Assembly (NCBI RefSeq): GCF_013368755.1
Contig: NC_049564.1
Coordinates: 3,046,001-3,110,000, forward strand
Direction of reading: 5' to 3'
DNA length: 64,000 nucleotides
From: Talaromyces rugulosus
Lineage: Eukaryota > Ascomycota > Eurotiomycetes > Eurotiales > Trichocomaceae
Shown here piece by piece: positions 33,837 to 47,004 of the stretch (the stretch's first letter is position 1; each line of letters starts with the position of its first letter). The position numbers and the translations under genes are program-made. A model generated the notes under the pieces. The model was not told the origin of the DNA and did not search any database. It saw only the letters and a program-made list of their open reading frames with translations.

Positions 33837-35896
33837 TCAAAGGGCGACGTTTTTAGAGTGAAAGGCCACGTCCTGGTAACGATTGAACTCTTGGCGTTCG
33901 ATACGAGCCTCGTGTAGGATATCCTTGGCCTCTTGCAATGCCCAGGGATACTTGCCCTCTCTCGGTATGACCTTCAATTTGTCCTCCAAAGACAGTGTAG
34001 TCACATCCACCGGAGAAGTATCTGCCTCATGCTTCCAGTCCAGCCTCTGTGGCGGCACATTGGCCGTCGAGATGATTCGGATGTTGGGATCGATCAGCAT
34101 GATCTGCAAGAGGTGCACATATCCTGGCTTGGATTTGTCTTTCAATTCTAATTTGCCCCTATGCTGCAAGGTATTGGGCCAGGCAATGGCCCGGCCATCC
34201 AGGATTTTGATCCCGCCGACTCTCTGCACCGCAGGCTCGTTGTTTCGCAGCCCGAATACCTGCTCCAGCCAGACGGTGTCGCCGCGATCGAATTCAAACT
34301 CTGCCAGCTGCTCCAAGTCGGCTATCTGGCGGTATTCGAGTTCGTTGTTTTGCATGTTTTCGCTTTCCAGGCAGTAAATCGCCATTGCGCAAATGTGTTC
34401 GTTCTAGATTTATCGTTAGTCGAAACCATTTCTCTCTCTCTTTCGGAAAAGAATAGAAGAAGTATTTACAATTTGTCCCTCGACATGCCACTCAGTGTTA
34501 AATTTTGGTTGTTCAGGCGTCGCGGAATACTCGGCGAGTTTGACAATAACCTGTAATCCACGATGGCCATAATCCCCGACCAGATCCATGGCGTCTTCGA
34601 GACGGTGCTTGACCTTTTCCTCAGGCGGAAGCTCATCCAAAATCTGCGGCGGGATGGAAATGGGCGCAAACACACCCGGCTCTGGCTGGACGGCTATGAA
34701 GTTTTTCCTTCTCCATTCACGTAGTCGCTCTTCGTATAGATCGCGAGATTCGTCCTCTTTGACTTCTGGGCGTGGGTCAGTCTTTCCGGGTGAGACCTCT
34801 TCGTACTTGACCTCTCGTAGTTCGATGCGAGCGCGAGAATGGAGCACGTTCTTCACGGGCGTCAGACACATGTCCCACATGCGAATGACTTTGTCCAAGA
34901 CCTTCTCGAACATGCCGTAGAAATGCCTGTTCCGTTGCGGATGGATGTTGTTGATATAGCTGGTAAAGTAGCATGTCCCATCCGGTCGAAAGTATATGTC
35001 ACTGGGCAGCCATTGGAATCGCGAGCTATATGGCCGAGGCCCGATATCAGAACGCGATGCAATGTTCCAGCTTAGATCCTTCCGTGACGGTCCGGGATCC
35101 TCAGGCACCGGGATGACCTCGCCCTGGCCCATGGAATCGACAGCATCATCAAGGCCAATGGTCCGGTCTCGAAGACACCGGGACTCGCCAAACACGATAG
35201 GGAAGAATGACGGATGCACATAGTCAAACTCTCGGGGCTCAGTCACTAGTCGGTATTCACTAAACGATGCCATCCCCTTTTCCAGGCTCTTGATGGCCAC
35301 CGCTAAGTCTTGTTGTAGGTTACCCAAGATCTGGCAGTTGGACTTGACCACGTCCCCGTTGAAGACGCTGATGCTATAGTCTGTTTTCTTGGCGACGATT
35401 GCCTTGAACTTGAGCTCGGCCACCAACCATTCGGCCATCTTGGGTGTAATGTCTTCGCTTTTGAGGATATTGTTCTTCCAAGTTTCCATGAACTCTTCCT
35501 CCAACGCCTATACTAATTAGCCACCTCTCTTGTATTCTCCGTTTCTGGTCACACACCTTGAACACCCAAGCATCCTTGTCTGTGAAATCATTTATCAGGT
35601 CCAACATTTTCAACTCTCGAGTTGTCAATATCGGCTGGCTTGGACAGCCGAGTTGGCCTCCGAATCAGTATGAAGAGAAAAAACAAAGAGAATCATGCGA
35701 CATACTCGAGATAGCCATATTCGATATCCCTACTATTCAACCCAGAAGGAAACAAAGAGCTGGTCCTGACCCCATACGCATTCAGCGCTAGTGGACAGTG
35801 GTCTAATGGGAGTACGACGCCCGGAAGATCGAAGCGATCATCTCGTTTTTGGTGGCCGCCCACACAGGAATTTACAGATCGAGGAGCGGATTGCAT
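33837..35896 (-). CDS. DUF4246 family protein
   Basis: Four exons (35896-35702, 35634-35557, 35507-34470, 34403-33837) join without frame conflict into 625 residues. Exon 1 starts MQSAPRSVNSCVGG and holds the short N-terminal segment RFDLPGVVLPLDH. Exon 2 is the helix TRELKMLDLINDFTDKDAW. The remaining exons carry the body of the fungal DUF4246 family, including SFFPIVFGESRCLRD, CYFTSYINNIHPQRNRHFYG, WDMCLTPVKN, WHVEGQI/NEHICAMAIYCL and LQIMLIDPNIRIIST. The family is widespread in ascomycetes and basidiomycetes; its C-terminal half contains an H..E pattern reminiscent of metal- or 2-oxoglutarate-binding folds, but its activity is unknown to me. There is no signal peptide. Confidence 0.85.
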
Positions 35897-36441
35897 AGCG
35901 ATAGTTGTTTTGAGATTGTCGATTTGTTGCTTCCCTTTTAAAAAAAAGGAGTTCTCCCTCAATGAAGTAAAACCCCGACGACGTGACAGTATATCGGATG
36001 GGATGACAAGGAAGTTCGCCGCAGTGTTGAGTGCAGTAATGTGCTACCGAGAGCGATGGAAGTACATAAAAGGACGATAAGCTTCTTGAACGGAGCTGCT
36101 CGGCAACCTTAGTCCGGCTCACATTGTGCTTGCTAGTTATGAATGTTGAGATGTTCCCGACGTCAATATTGCACAAATGGTACCCCATCGGGCCCGGAAT
36201 GAAATTGCGCGTCCACTAAATCGATGTCAGCGAGCAGTCGCCTCCGTGGATTCCGAAAGAAAGGTAAAGAGAGAAAAAAAAAAAAAAGGGATTGAGGGGG
36301 GAAATGATAAAGGAAAAACGGTGAATAATAAAGATGAGGATAAAAGTATCTCGCGAATGCTTCATTGTACTGTATCTCTATATATACATGTATACCCACG
36401 CTATGCAAATATTGCTCCAAAATGGAGGAAATCAACCCACA
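35897..36441. other. Spacer DUF4246 gene / RPC2
   Basis: About 545 bases. The left part is the promoter of the DUF4246 gene; the right part is the RPC2 3' flank, with an A-rich GAGAAAAAAAAAAAAAAGGG run near 36270. No gene seen. Confidence 0.5.
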
Positions 36442-39400
36442 TTACATTCCACGGCTCTCGGGGAACTCATCCTCAAGCTTCAGTCGAGCAGTAACGTTCA
36501 TACTAAGAAGTTCCTGGATCAATAGCTTGGCTGCGTACGGAATTGTCATTTTGACCACCCCGCGCGATGACCTGCAGCTCTGGCACCAGTTGTGATAACC
36601 CATAAACCCACACTTTTCACAAACGTCAATCTCGTGTTTGTCAGAAGAAAGCATCAGGCGTTCGAGCAAGAGCTGGCTGGTGCCGTAAGCAATGAGACAG
36701 TCGCGTTCCATTTCTCCGAGACGCAGACCACCGTCTCGGGAACGACCTTCAGTCGGTTGGCGGGTTAGAGTTGCCCGTGGACCGGTTGCACGCGAGTGCA
36801 TCTTGTCCTGAACCATATGCTTCAGCTTTTGGTAATAGATTGGACCGGTGAAAACATAGAATGGCAGAGGCTCGCCAGTGATGCCAGAGGTCAAGTAGTC
36901 TTTGCCGCCGTAACTAAATCCTTTATCAACGAGAATGGCCGACATCTCCTCAACGGGGCTGCCACCAAATGCTGTTCCGTAGCCATGATGTCCTGACAGG
37001 ACGCCAGCTTTGCCAGCCACAAGTTCGAGCAACTTGCCAACAGTCATTCGAGATGGGAAACCATGCGGGTTCATGATAATGTCCGGCACAATTCCCTGGT
37101 CTGTGAATGGCATATCTGCCTGCTCTGCGATAATGCCACAAACACCCTTTTGTCCGTGACGCGAAGAGAATTTATCGCCAGGCTCAGGTCTGCGCGTTTG
37201 TCGAGTCAGAACCTTGTATATGTTACCCTCACCTTCGGTGACAGAAATCATGACTTTGTCAATGTAAGCCGGGTCAGGGAGTTTGTATGTCATGGGTGCC
37301 GCAGAATACTCCTGCTCACGTCCCACCTCGGACCCTGTGATGCCACTCGAAAATGCCGATTCTGGAACGGCTTTGTTAATAAAGACCTCGCCGTGGCTAA
37401 TCTTTTCGCCAACAGCAGCTAAACCATCCTCATCAATCAAGGCGTGTTTCTCGATAGGGATATGGTCCTGGTCTCGATCGGGTCCTCTAAGTATATCACT
37501 CAATCCGTTCGGATAACTTTTCAAATGAGTGACATATTTGCGGAACACCTGGCAACGTCCAAAGCCTCGGTCGACGGATCCCTTGTTTAGCACCAGGGCA
37601 TCTTCGATATCGTAACCTGAGTAGCTCATGACTGCAACAGTGGCATTCTGACCAGCTGGAAGCTGGTCGTATTTGATGAGTTCAATGGTCCGTGTCTTTA
37701 CCATGGGTTTCTGGGGATACACCATCAAATAAAGCAACGAGTCGATCCGCAAGAACTGGTTCGCGGCAATCGCACCAATGGCTTGTTTACCCATAGCACA
37801 CTGGTATGTATTTCGAGGTGACTGGTTATGGTGAGGATATGGAATAAGACCAGCGACAGCGCCCAGAATTGTAAAAGGCTCAATCTCAAGATGGGTAGTA
37901 ATGTCAACCACGTCGCGCTCATAGATGGCAATGTTCGAATCGTTCTCCTCGTTGACGTCCAAGTATTCGACTAAGCCCTGGGCAAGAAAGTCGTCAAATT
38001 GCATCGATCCATCCCGAAGCTTCTCTAAATGGCTCACGCCAACAAGTGGTTTTCCATTGGCCACGACCACGAGAGGCCGACAAATACGTCCGTCATCGGT
38101 TGCAATATGGACTGCATGCTGATGGTGGTTAATGTAGATGCTCACAAACTCGGAAACTCGGCCCATCCGCCGCAACCTGCGAAACGAGTCTAGAAAGTGT
38201 TTCGGCCGTCTAGTAAGAGCCATGGGTGTACCGTTCATAGAAATGATGTATGCTCCGGGTCCGTAGATCTCTTTGCCGCCCAGGGTGATAATATCTTCTG
38301 CCCCAAGCATAAAGACCAGCTTCGCCACCGGGCCTTCTTCATCGTTGGTTGTTATGTGCGTCATGAGTGCCAAATTCTTCACTAAACCACAGGCTTCACC
38401 TTCCGGGGTATCGGACGGACAGAGCATGCCAAATTGTGAGGTTTGTAGAGCTCGGGGTCCACTGACTTTTCTAGTCTTTTCAAATTGACTCGAAATACGA
38501 GTCATCATGCCCAGTGCTGCAATGTAACTCAGCCTACTCAAGACGTGGGTGACGCCGGCACGTTCCATTCGGAATCGCTTGAGACTCCAGTTTCCGGTCG
38601 ATATAGCTCGGTTCATTCCATGAGTGATATGGTTTGCGTGTAAAGTAACGACGCTCATAGCGTCGAAAATCTCTCGCTGTCGTTTCCCCATAACTTTGCT
38701 GATGTTCATCTTGATGTCAAAGCAAAATTTCTTGAAAAGATCCTCGAAAAGGAGAGCCAAAAGTTGGCCAGCCAGTTCCAACCGCTTATTTCCTACATAG
38801 TCTCGGTCATCAACCATTCCTGCGTCGTGCTTGGCCATCAAGACACGCCGGGCCATGTTGGCAATATACAATGCCTTGGGTCTAAAGTCCATATCATTGA
38901 TCTCGACATGGGAAATGACGACGGAAGAGAGAGCCTCAATAGCCTCCTCGCTGTGCGTTTTCTTGTAGTCTGTAGACTTGCCAGACCGGTTGATCTTGAT
39001 CTTGGCGCCTATCCAGTCGAGGGCTTGCTGCTGGGTATAAACATTTTGCTTGATAGCCTCCTCAAAATTGATGGCAAAGTCGTCCTGGTAAAGATTATCC
39101 ATACCGGCAACGAGAAGAAGCATCTCTTTATCGGAATGGACGCCCATGGCTTTGAGGACGATGACGAGAGGAACATCTTCAGAAAGGACGTTGTGCCTTA
39201 GATACAACCGTTCTTTTTTGAGGATGATGTAACTCTTTGATTTTCGTTCGTTGGATGAACTAGTGACGGAAGCCTGCACGATTTCTTTTTTGGGATCGGT
39301 TTCGACAATGATACGGTTCTTGCTCAGTTGCTCCTGGACGAGAATGACCTTTTCCGTGCCGTTGACGATGAAATAACCACCGGGATCGAGTGGACACTCG

Positions 39401-40204
39401 TTTAAGTAGTGCATTTCAGCAGCGGGCTTTTTCGATAGCACACATTTTGAGCTTCTCAACATTACTGGCATACGGCCGATGGGCACACCAGTCCTTCTGA
39501 CTCGATTATCACCGCCGCGAGTGTATAACAAATCGACATAAATCGGGGCAGCATAAGTGGCATCACGAAGTCGGCATTCGTTCGGCGTGACGGTAGATTC
39601 AAAATCGATTTCTTCTTTTGGATCATCGCTGCGACGAGGGGTGCCGACATAAATATCGGTGAATCTGTTGGGGTAAAACAGGTCAGAGGACGCGAACGTA
39701 GGTGTAGGTGGTAGTAAACTCACTTGAGGAAAAAACTGGGGTCGGTTTCGCAGTAGATTGTCGAACTAGATTGTATGATTTTCTTGAGTTGAACTTCAAT
39801 GAAGTAGTTGTAAGAATCGATGTGTTGCTTCACCAGGCCCTTGACCTTGAGAAAGGCCGGTAGTAGATTCCACTTGTCGCGAGCGGTATTGATAGGGTCA
39901 GTCAAGGATTTGTTGTAGTAGAAGGGCTCCAAGAGGGCATCGAAAGGATCCACCTTTCGGGGCTTCTGTGGATGAGAAGAGTGATCGTGGTCGTGGCCAT
40001 GTTCTTCGGGCTTGCGAGTCGTAGTCGAGGCCGGTTTTGGTCTGTTGGCGGCGCTGGCCTTGGGAAGTCGTTTTGGCTGATTCTGAGTGTAAGCCCGCGA
40101 ACATAGATAGAATAGCCAAGAAAAGAGAATCCAGAACTTACTCCGGCTGAACTGGGTTTTGCAGTATCAGCAACCGCAGGCTGCGGCCGTTTGCGTGGAG
40201 GCAT
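36442..40204 (-). CDS. RPC2: RNA polymerase III second-largest subunit
   Basis: Three exons (40204-40142, 40082-39724, 39664-36442) total 3645 nt, 1214 residues. The Pol III type is shown by [40 protein letters not shown], then [81 protein letters not shown] [69 protein letters not shown] and [14 protein letters not shown]. The C-terminal zinc ribbon is [16 protein letters not shown]. The subunit forms the active-site wall and hybrid-binding region of Pol III, which makes tRNA and 5S rRNA. The first exon encodes a basic leader, [10 protein letters not shown]. Another Pol III subunit gene lies at the right edge of the window. Confidence 0.97.
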
Positions 40205-43200
40205 CCTCCCCAACAAAGCGGCAATATTCAACAGTCCGGCACTTCACCTCGCAGTAGAAAACACTATTGCACTTTGCAGGGACAATGGTGACGCGGAGGT
40301 TGAAGCTGGAAAAAAATTTGTCTTTTTTTTATCGACTCCGATGGGGAAGGCGCCAAGGAGGGGAAAATCGCGGCCCGCTTAGATAATCACCGCTTTATCG
40401 ATGAAGCTTTCTGGGCGCGCTAGTCCAGTTTAGGCAATTAGCTGCTGTCACTGGGCCAATCAGAGACTGTACAAATTATATGCAGCAGCCCCGCAATTTG
40501 GAGTCATCAAGCATGAGAAGGCTCTTCGGTTTGGAATATTACCAAAATATGTATATATGCACACACACACATTAAATTTGTAGAATAAACTGGCAAGCAG
40601 TTTTAATCTTATAGCTGAGTCCTCTTGAACATGCAATAATAGATCTCGGAGTATAACTTCAAGGTTCTTGTTTATGCCAAGAAAGAGTAGACAACACCAG
40701 TTGACGGTAATACTAGATGCCTTGAACAAAATAATTCATTCCCAAGATTCCTAGATAGTAGACAACTATCTTAGGCGAGATCCAGGCATGTGAAAGCAGA
40801 AACCTATCTGCAGACAAGACCAACAGGGCGGTTCAGACTTGAACAGCGCATCTGCAGTGACTTGGCAATCACCATAGTGGCATATCATAGTGCGGGGTTA
40901 GTACAGCCAAACGCTGATAAAAAAAAAACGGTCCATAGTTTAGCTAGTACGTAGCGAGGACGGTGTTTTGTTAGGGTTTCAGACAGGATCGTCAGCGACG
41001 ACGACTCAAATTTTAGGCTCGGATAAGAGTCCATGTCACCCAATTAGTTGGCTAGGGCTTGGACAGTGGAAGTTGGAAATTTAGAACATTTGAAGGGCAC
41101 AAAAAAAAAGGGGGGGGATAATAATAAGTCATAATATAAAAAAATTTGTGCGATCTTAGCGAAACAGCTAGGGATCTGTGGCGGCTGCACGGGGGGAAGA
41201 GATTCCGCTACTGCGCGGGGCACAGCAAACTGATATCAACGGTATTCAAATGTTACATGCTGACGTACCATCGCCAACTGGGTTCGCCAGCACGCAAGCA
41301 GTCCGGTGCAATTGGTACAACTTAGTATTAAAAAAATAATCTATTATTGAGTCGCCGGGCGAAATTGCCGCGATTAGTGAATATTCATAATTTCTTCGTA
41401 GTAAGCAGTTCTCGCTCACAACAAGTGAAACAGCGATAACGATAACGATTAAGTTACGGATAATAATACTGGCGCTACACCGCTTCTCGCGAAACAGGCT
41501 GTGGAGCTTCCTGGCGCGCCGCCACCGATGCAATTGGCCTCGAGTGCGTCCAGGCAGGATCAGCGCTTAATGCCCAAGTCTGTGTGCACACTGTGCACAG
41601 AAACATAGAATACTATCAGAATGATAAATCAAACAAGCTGGCGGCCCGGTGGATCGGCGCCTGGTTCGATTAGGGTTTAGCCTGTGATTTAGCGTCCAGG
41701 CCCGTCCGGTTCGGGCTCTCCCACAGCAGCCCAACCGCCTCATCTTGTCCATACTTACTCCATGGAGCATATGGTAAGAGTATCCATGTGTGCAATAAAT
41801 GCATATTTATTCTATGCAAACATCAATTAAATATCAATTGAGATTTAGATAGAGTCTCCCTATCTGGATGCTCTTTCTTCCTAGAGATCAGTCCGAGTGG
41901 AGCGCTATTAATAAACACAGCCCGGTATTGTCTTGCCCCAGTTGGCATTAATAATACGATTCGAGATGGCATATGCTGAAGGGCTGACCCGACTGACGGC
42001 CTGCTGGTCTCCCTGCAGACTGGCAGCCAGCGATCTGGTTAGCTGCGCCCGCCTGCATCGGTAGCTAGGAACGCGATCTCTCGACATGGGTTGGACCATA
42101 CATCTCGTTTTGGGCTACCAGAAGACTCGGAACTGTTCGAAACCAAGCTGATTGGCTTTCTGTTACATCGTTGGAATGTGCGCGAGACTCGAGTACGTAC
42201 TGTACTAGCCACCTTTTCCCGTATATGTTATTCGATTGTCTGGTGCTCCGAGGTATATCCCGTTCAAATAGGAAAGGATGGACTCGGCAATTGATCGACT
42301 ACACAGGACTCGTAGTACCGTACTAAACTAGCCTGCTAGTTCACCGTGATCTGTTGTCAACTGCTGAAGAGTGTCTGTTCCATGGCGACTCGTTGACATG
42401 CTGATCGATTGGCTCCCCGCCTCGCCGGGGGGGCAGTGGCAGAGTCACTAAAAAGGACCACCCGGCGCCCTAAAACGAAGCGACCCTAAACCCTAGTGCA
42501 GTTAGTTGGCCATCACCTCACTCACTAACTAGCTATCGAGTTTCAACTAGTAGTTGGTTAGGTGATTGGTGGTCGGTCAGTGAGTAAACCGAACCAGCCC
42601 ATGCATATCTTTTCGCCGCCAGCCAGTTCGTTCTTCCTTCATCCTCTCGTCCCGGCGCGACTCTCGCTCTTTTGTACATTATTCGTGTCTGCTGTTTGTC
42701 TTTCTTGTCCGATTTCCGTGGTTCAGCGGGCCTGTGGCATCCTCGTGAAACCGGCTCCGTGAGTTTGTTCCTTTGTGCCTGCTGCTAGTTAGGCTGCCCT
42801 GCTAACCGCAGACACGGGAACCATCGCAGCACCACTCTCGTCCTCCTTTCCGACATCGACGGGCTCTCCGACATGCCATTACCCCCCGCATCGGTCGAGC
42901 TGTTGTCTGGATAGTCATTGTGTGCCAGTGAGTTAGCACTTCCAAGATGGTTGGGATTTGGCCCCTCAGGCACCCCTCTCCCGCGCGGGCTCCTTGCGTG
43001 GTTACTGCCTCCGCGAGCCCTCACACCGCCCACCGCTAGTTCCCCTCCCCGTCCCTGCCTCATTGACGCTCCCCAAACATCGTGTCCCCACTCCACTCGC
43101 TCCCCTGTGTATATTTTGACCAGCCACCATTTTGCCCAGTCGTTCTTTTTTTCGCCCTGTCTTGTGTGTGTCTTTTCGCTTGCCGTTGTTTGCGTCCCAT

Positions 43201-43326
43201 TGCTGCTCAATTGAGCTATGTACTGTTGCACACCCCTAATCGACCGCGCCGCTAACCTGTCCGAGTTTGTTGCCTGCCGAGTGAGCGAGTGAACGTCCGA
43301 GTATATTATATCTTCGCGCCCACACT
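40205..43326. other. 3.1-kb spacer with likely long leader of the PUF gene
   Basis: The left end is the RPC2 promoter. No coding region is supported. The interval 42500-43326 is pyrimidine-rich and is probably the transcribed leader of the PUF gene. Visible elements: telobox-like TTAGGGTTT at 40971-40979, TTAGGGTTTAG at 41670-41680 and CCCTAAACCCTA at 42484-42495; a CACACACACAC run at 40560; a G-rich run at 41109; and a Puf4-type TGTACATTA at 42673-42681. Confidence 0.5.
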
Positions 43327-46300
43327 ATGCCCTTCAAAAATGGCCTCAGCGAGCGCCTCGACGAGCTGCGCTTCCCCTCGCCGCGCTCTCCTCCCGCCGA
43401 TGCTCCCTTTGCCGCATACACGCCGCTGTCCCCTCAGGGCAACCTGATGTCCGCCTTGCAACGGCCCTCGCCCGACGTCCGCGCCAATCTACAACGTCGT
43501 TTTACCACCGACGCCGCCAGTAAGCTGTCGTCATGGACCTTTGTCAACCAGCAGCAGCCTGCCCAATCAGCCGAGTCCATAGATATGGTGTCCTCGGTGA
43601 GTTTCCTCCTCTCCCACCCCCCCGTCTGCCCTGTTCGGTCACCGCCGTGCCTCGACGACCAGGGAGGAGAACTTCCAGGGATCTGTGTCCAATCAGCATC
43701 TGCTTTCGGAACAATCCGCGGGAGCTTCCATTGCCTCGTGATCTTGGCCCACGTTCAAAGGTTGCGCATTGGCTGACAGCTTTGTTGACAGGCGACCCAT
43801 ATCCACAAGTCCCAGCTAGTAAGTTTCAAAGCTATATACATATCTATATATCTATCTATAGATAGATAGATATGGCATAATTTTCCTCAATTGTAGATAC
43901 GCATTTCTAACACACGCCGCCAGTTCGAGAAGAAGCGCCAGCACATCGAGTACATGCGGGAGCAAAAGAAACGATTCGAGGCGGATATGAAGCTGCTGGA
44001 TCTCCAGCATGAAAAGGAGAAGCTGGAAATGGACCAGTTGGCGCGTGATCTTGCCCATGCGGGTCTCTCTGGCCCTGTCAGTGAGCCCACAACGCCCCCA
44101 GAGCACCGCGATACTAGCTTCCCAGCTGCCTTCTCGCGGCCCGGTCGCTTCTCGACCTCCAGCGTCACTTCTTCACCGGGCATTTTCAACATCTTCTCTC
44201 CCTCTTCCGTGACTTCTCCACCGTCCACTTCGCACACCAGAAACGGGACGGCCTCCACCTCCAACCACCGCTTTTCTGTCCAATCAGTTCCTGGCTCTCG
44301 CAGGAACTCTGAGGAAGACGAATATTTCCCGGAGACTACTTCAGCTTTTCGATCTGGTCCATCGTAAGTGGCTGTTCCCTTCCACCTTCCTTGTGCCATG
44401 TGATGCTCTTCTACCTCATCTGGTCCACATGACCCCCTACCCCCGATTTCTAGCCTGCACTGTTGGAGAAGCAAGCCACCCATCAATTTCTCTTCTGAAC
44501 AGCAGTCACCTTTCCCTTGGCTCTCAATTCTTCCTCACAACACTTCCTCTATCACTCTACTCTCTCTACTTTCTTTCCAATTCCAATCTGCATTCCCTTT
44601 CAGCTGTTATGGTACAGTGCTGATTTCGCCTGATTAGTATTCATCGCTATTCTATGCCCACTACAAGTCTTGCTTCTCAACTGAGGTCCACAACTGCTAC
44701 TTACAATAACTCCACCTTGGAGCCTTTCAACGCTGCCAAGCTACTCTTCGGTGACGAGGGTAAAGGGCCAAAAGACGAGGATCGTCTTCCCACCCCTGAT
44801 ATCAAGAGCTATCTTAGGATGACCGATCCTGACGACAAATTCCCCACTCTTTCCCACAACTCAGGTCTGGTAAGTTTAAAATAGCACTTTTTTTATCGAC
44901 CAGACACTGACAACTCCTTCAAGCTCTCGGCAAACTCTGATGCACTTGATCTAGCAAATTCTCGTACCCCTGAACCGTGGAACACCCATAACCGTTATCG
45001 TTCCATGCCACAGGGTGACCTCAGCATGTTTCGCTCAGATCATTTGGATGGCCCCTCGCCCACTGAAGTGAATCACCACACGCGCCATGCTGCACGCCAT
45101 TCTGTTGAGTTGAATCTGTTCCTCGGAAAGCAAGAACCCAGCACCCCCGCTCAGCCCTCAACTCGGCCTGTTTCGTTGCAGTCGTCCTACTCGACCAATG
45201 ACCTGCCTACGATGAAGGCCAATGGAGGTAATGCTGTTACACCGCCAAAATCGCATGCTGATCACTTCCATCACCACAACGCAAGTTTGGGCCGCATCCC
45301 ACCTGGCGCGACAACCAGCCGTTCGGCCAAAGAATCCCCTGAACGCGAGGAGTCCGTAATGGCTACTAACGGGGGCGGGCCCCAGTCTGGCCTTCAAGCA
45401 ACAGCTGCTCCTTTTGGGCCTCAGCTGTCTGCGGTCAATGGACCAGGTCTTACCGGCCCTGCTGCTCCTAATCCCATGCAAGGATTTCAAGGTCAATTCC
45501 TTCCGTTCCCGGTACAGCCTTACATGAACAATGGAATTCCCGCCAACGGTGGTGGTGTCCAGAGCTTTAACACCCAGGCTCCTTATCCAGGATTTGGTCA
45601 AAATGGTGCCTTCCAATTCTCCAGGGTCCCCGCGCGCCCTGTGAATGCACCCGCTCATCGTAATGGGGAAACTGATGCCCAGCAAGTTTCTCGTTTTGCC
45701 AATCTCCCTCTTGAACAGTACCGTGGTGATCTGTATGGCTTGTGCAAGGATCAGCACGGATGTCGCTATCTTCAGCGAAAGCTCGAGGAGCGCAACCCTG
45801 AGCATGTTCAAATGATTTTTGCTGAAACATGTATGCACGTGGTTGAGTTGATGACAGGTTCGTGTCTTGTAAATTTTGACGTTTTTTATTTCTATTGCTA
45901 ACCCGATACCCAGACCCGTTTGGCAACTACCTCTGCCAAAAGCTCCTCGAATACTCGAACGATGATCAGCGCACTCGTCTGATCCATAACGCTACCCCGC
46001 AACTGGTCCCAATCGCTCTCAATCAGCATGGCACCCGTGCCCTCCAGAAGATGATTGAATTTGTATCCACCACTCAACAGATCCAGATGGTCATTGACGC
46101 GTTGCGTGGCCACGTAGTGGACCTTGTTCAAGATCTCAATGGCAACCACGTGATTCAAAAATGCCTTAACCGCCTATCAGCAGAAGATGCACAATTCATC
46201 TATGATGCTGTCGGGTCACAGTGTGTAGTCGTAGGCACACATCGCCATGGATGCTGTGTGCTACAACGCTGCATCGACCATGCATCAGGAGACCAACGTG

Positions 46301-47004
46301 CGCGTTTGATTGCTCAGATTACGTCAAATGCGTTCTCACTTGTACAAGACCCCTTTGGGAACTACGTCGTACAGTACATTTTGGATCTCTCTGAACCGCA
46401 CTTCACCGACCCCCTTTGTCAGACATTTTTGGGGAACATCCCAGCTCTTTCCAAGCAAAAGTTCAGTTCTAATGTCATCGAAAAATGCTTGCGGACAGCG
46501 GAGCCTCCCATGCGTCGTCGCATGGTTGAGGAACTTCTTGTTCCCCGTGAGCTCGAGGCAATGCTACGTGATTCATTTGCAAACTATGTCGTTCAGACTG
46601 CAATGGATTTCGTCGATGCCGATACTCGGACCCGTCTCATGGATGTTATTCGTCCTATTCTGCCGTCTATTCGCCAAACTCCACATGGCCGCCGTATTGC
46701 CGGCAAAATGGCAGGGGCCGAGTCCTCTGGTCGCACCAGCGGCAATCCAAGCGGCCAGGCGACTCCGAATGACATGACTTCTGGCCAGCTGCCTGTGTCG
46801 ATGCAAGTGCCACCAAAGCCATTCCTCCAGGGCCATAACTCATTCAGCGGGAATGGGAACGTGACCCAGCAGTTTGGTGCTCAACCAATTTCGCCTCCGA
46901 ATGCTTTTGGTGTCTCAGCCAATGTCCCAGGTGAAGTTGGGACTTTTGCTCCAACCCACGGTCTTCCCCAGGGACAGGCTTTTGGCGGCAATTCTTTCTA
47001 CTGA
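43327..47004 (+). CDS. Pumilio-family RNA-binding protein, Puf4-like
   Basis: Six exons (43327-43596, 43792-43818, 43924-44363, 44638-44869, 44924-45857, 45914-47004) sum to 2994 nt, 997 residues. The N-terminal 590 residues are disordered and Ser/Pro-rich, with a basic coiled coil (FEKKRQHIEYMREQKKRFEA) after a 27-nt micro-exon. The Pumilio domain follows: LYGLCKDQHGCRYLQRKLEE, MTDPFGNYLCQKLLEY, LNQHGTRALQKMIEF, LNGNHVIQKCLNRL, THRHGCCVLQRCIDH, DPFGNYVVQYILDL, FSSNVIEKCLRTA and DSFANYVVQTAMDF, with the closing TPHGRRIAGKM, i.e. eight repeats. The order and wording match the Puf4/Mpt5 branch of ascomycetes, which bind UGUA-type sites in mRNA 3' ends and promote repression or decay. All exon phases agree. 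The C-terminal tail is Gly/Pro/Gln-rich. Confidence 0.92.

Noticed and set aside
42785..43231. 148-codon minus-strand frame in the PUF leader
   Set aside because: Low-complexity product from pyrimidine-rich leader sequence on the other strand.
45158..45838. 226-codon minus-strand frame opposite the PUF gene
   Set aside because: Shadow of the PUF coding exon; no family features.
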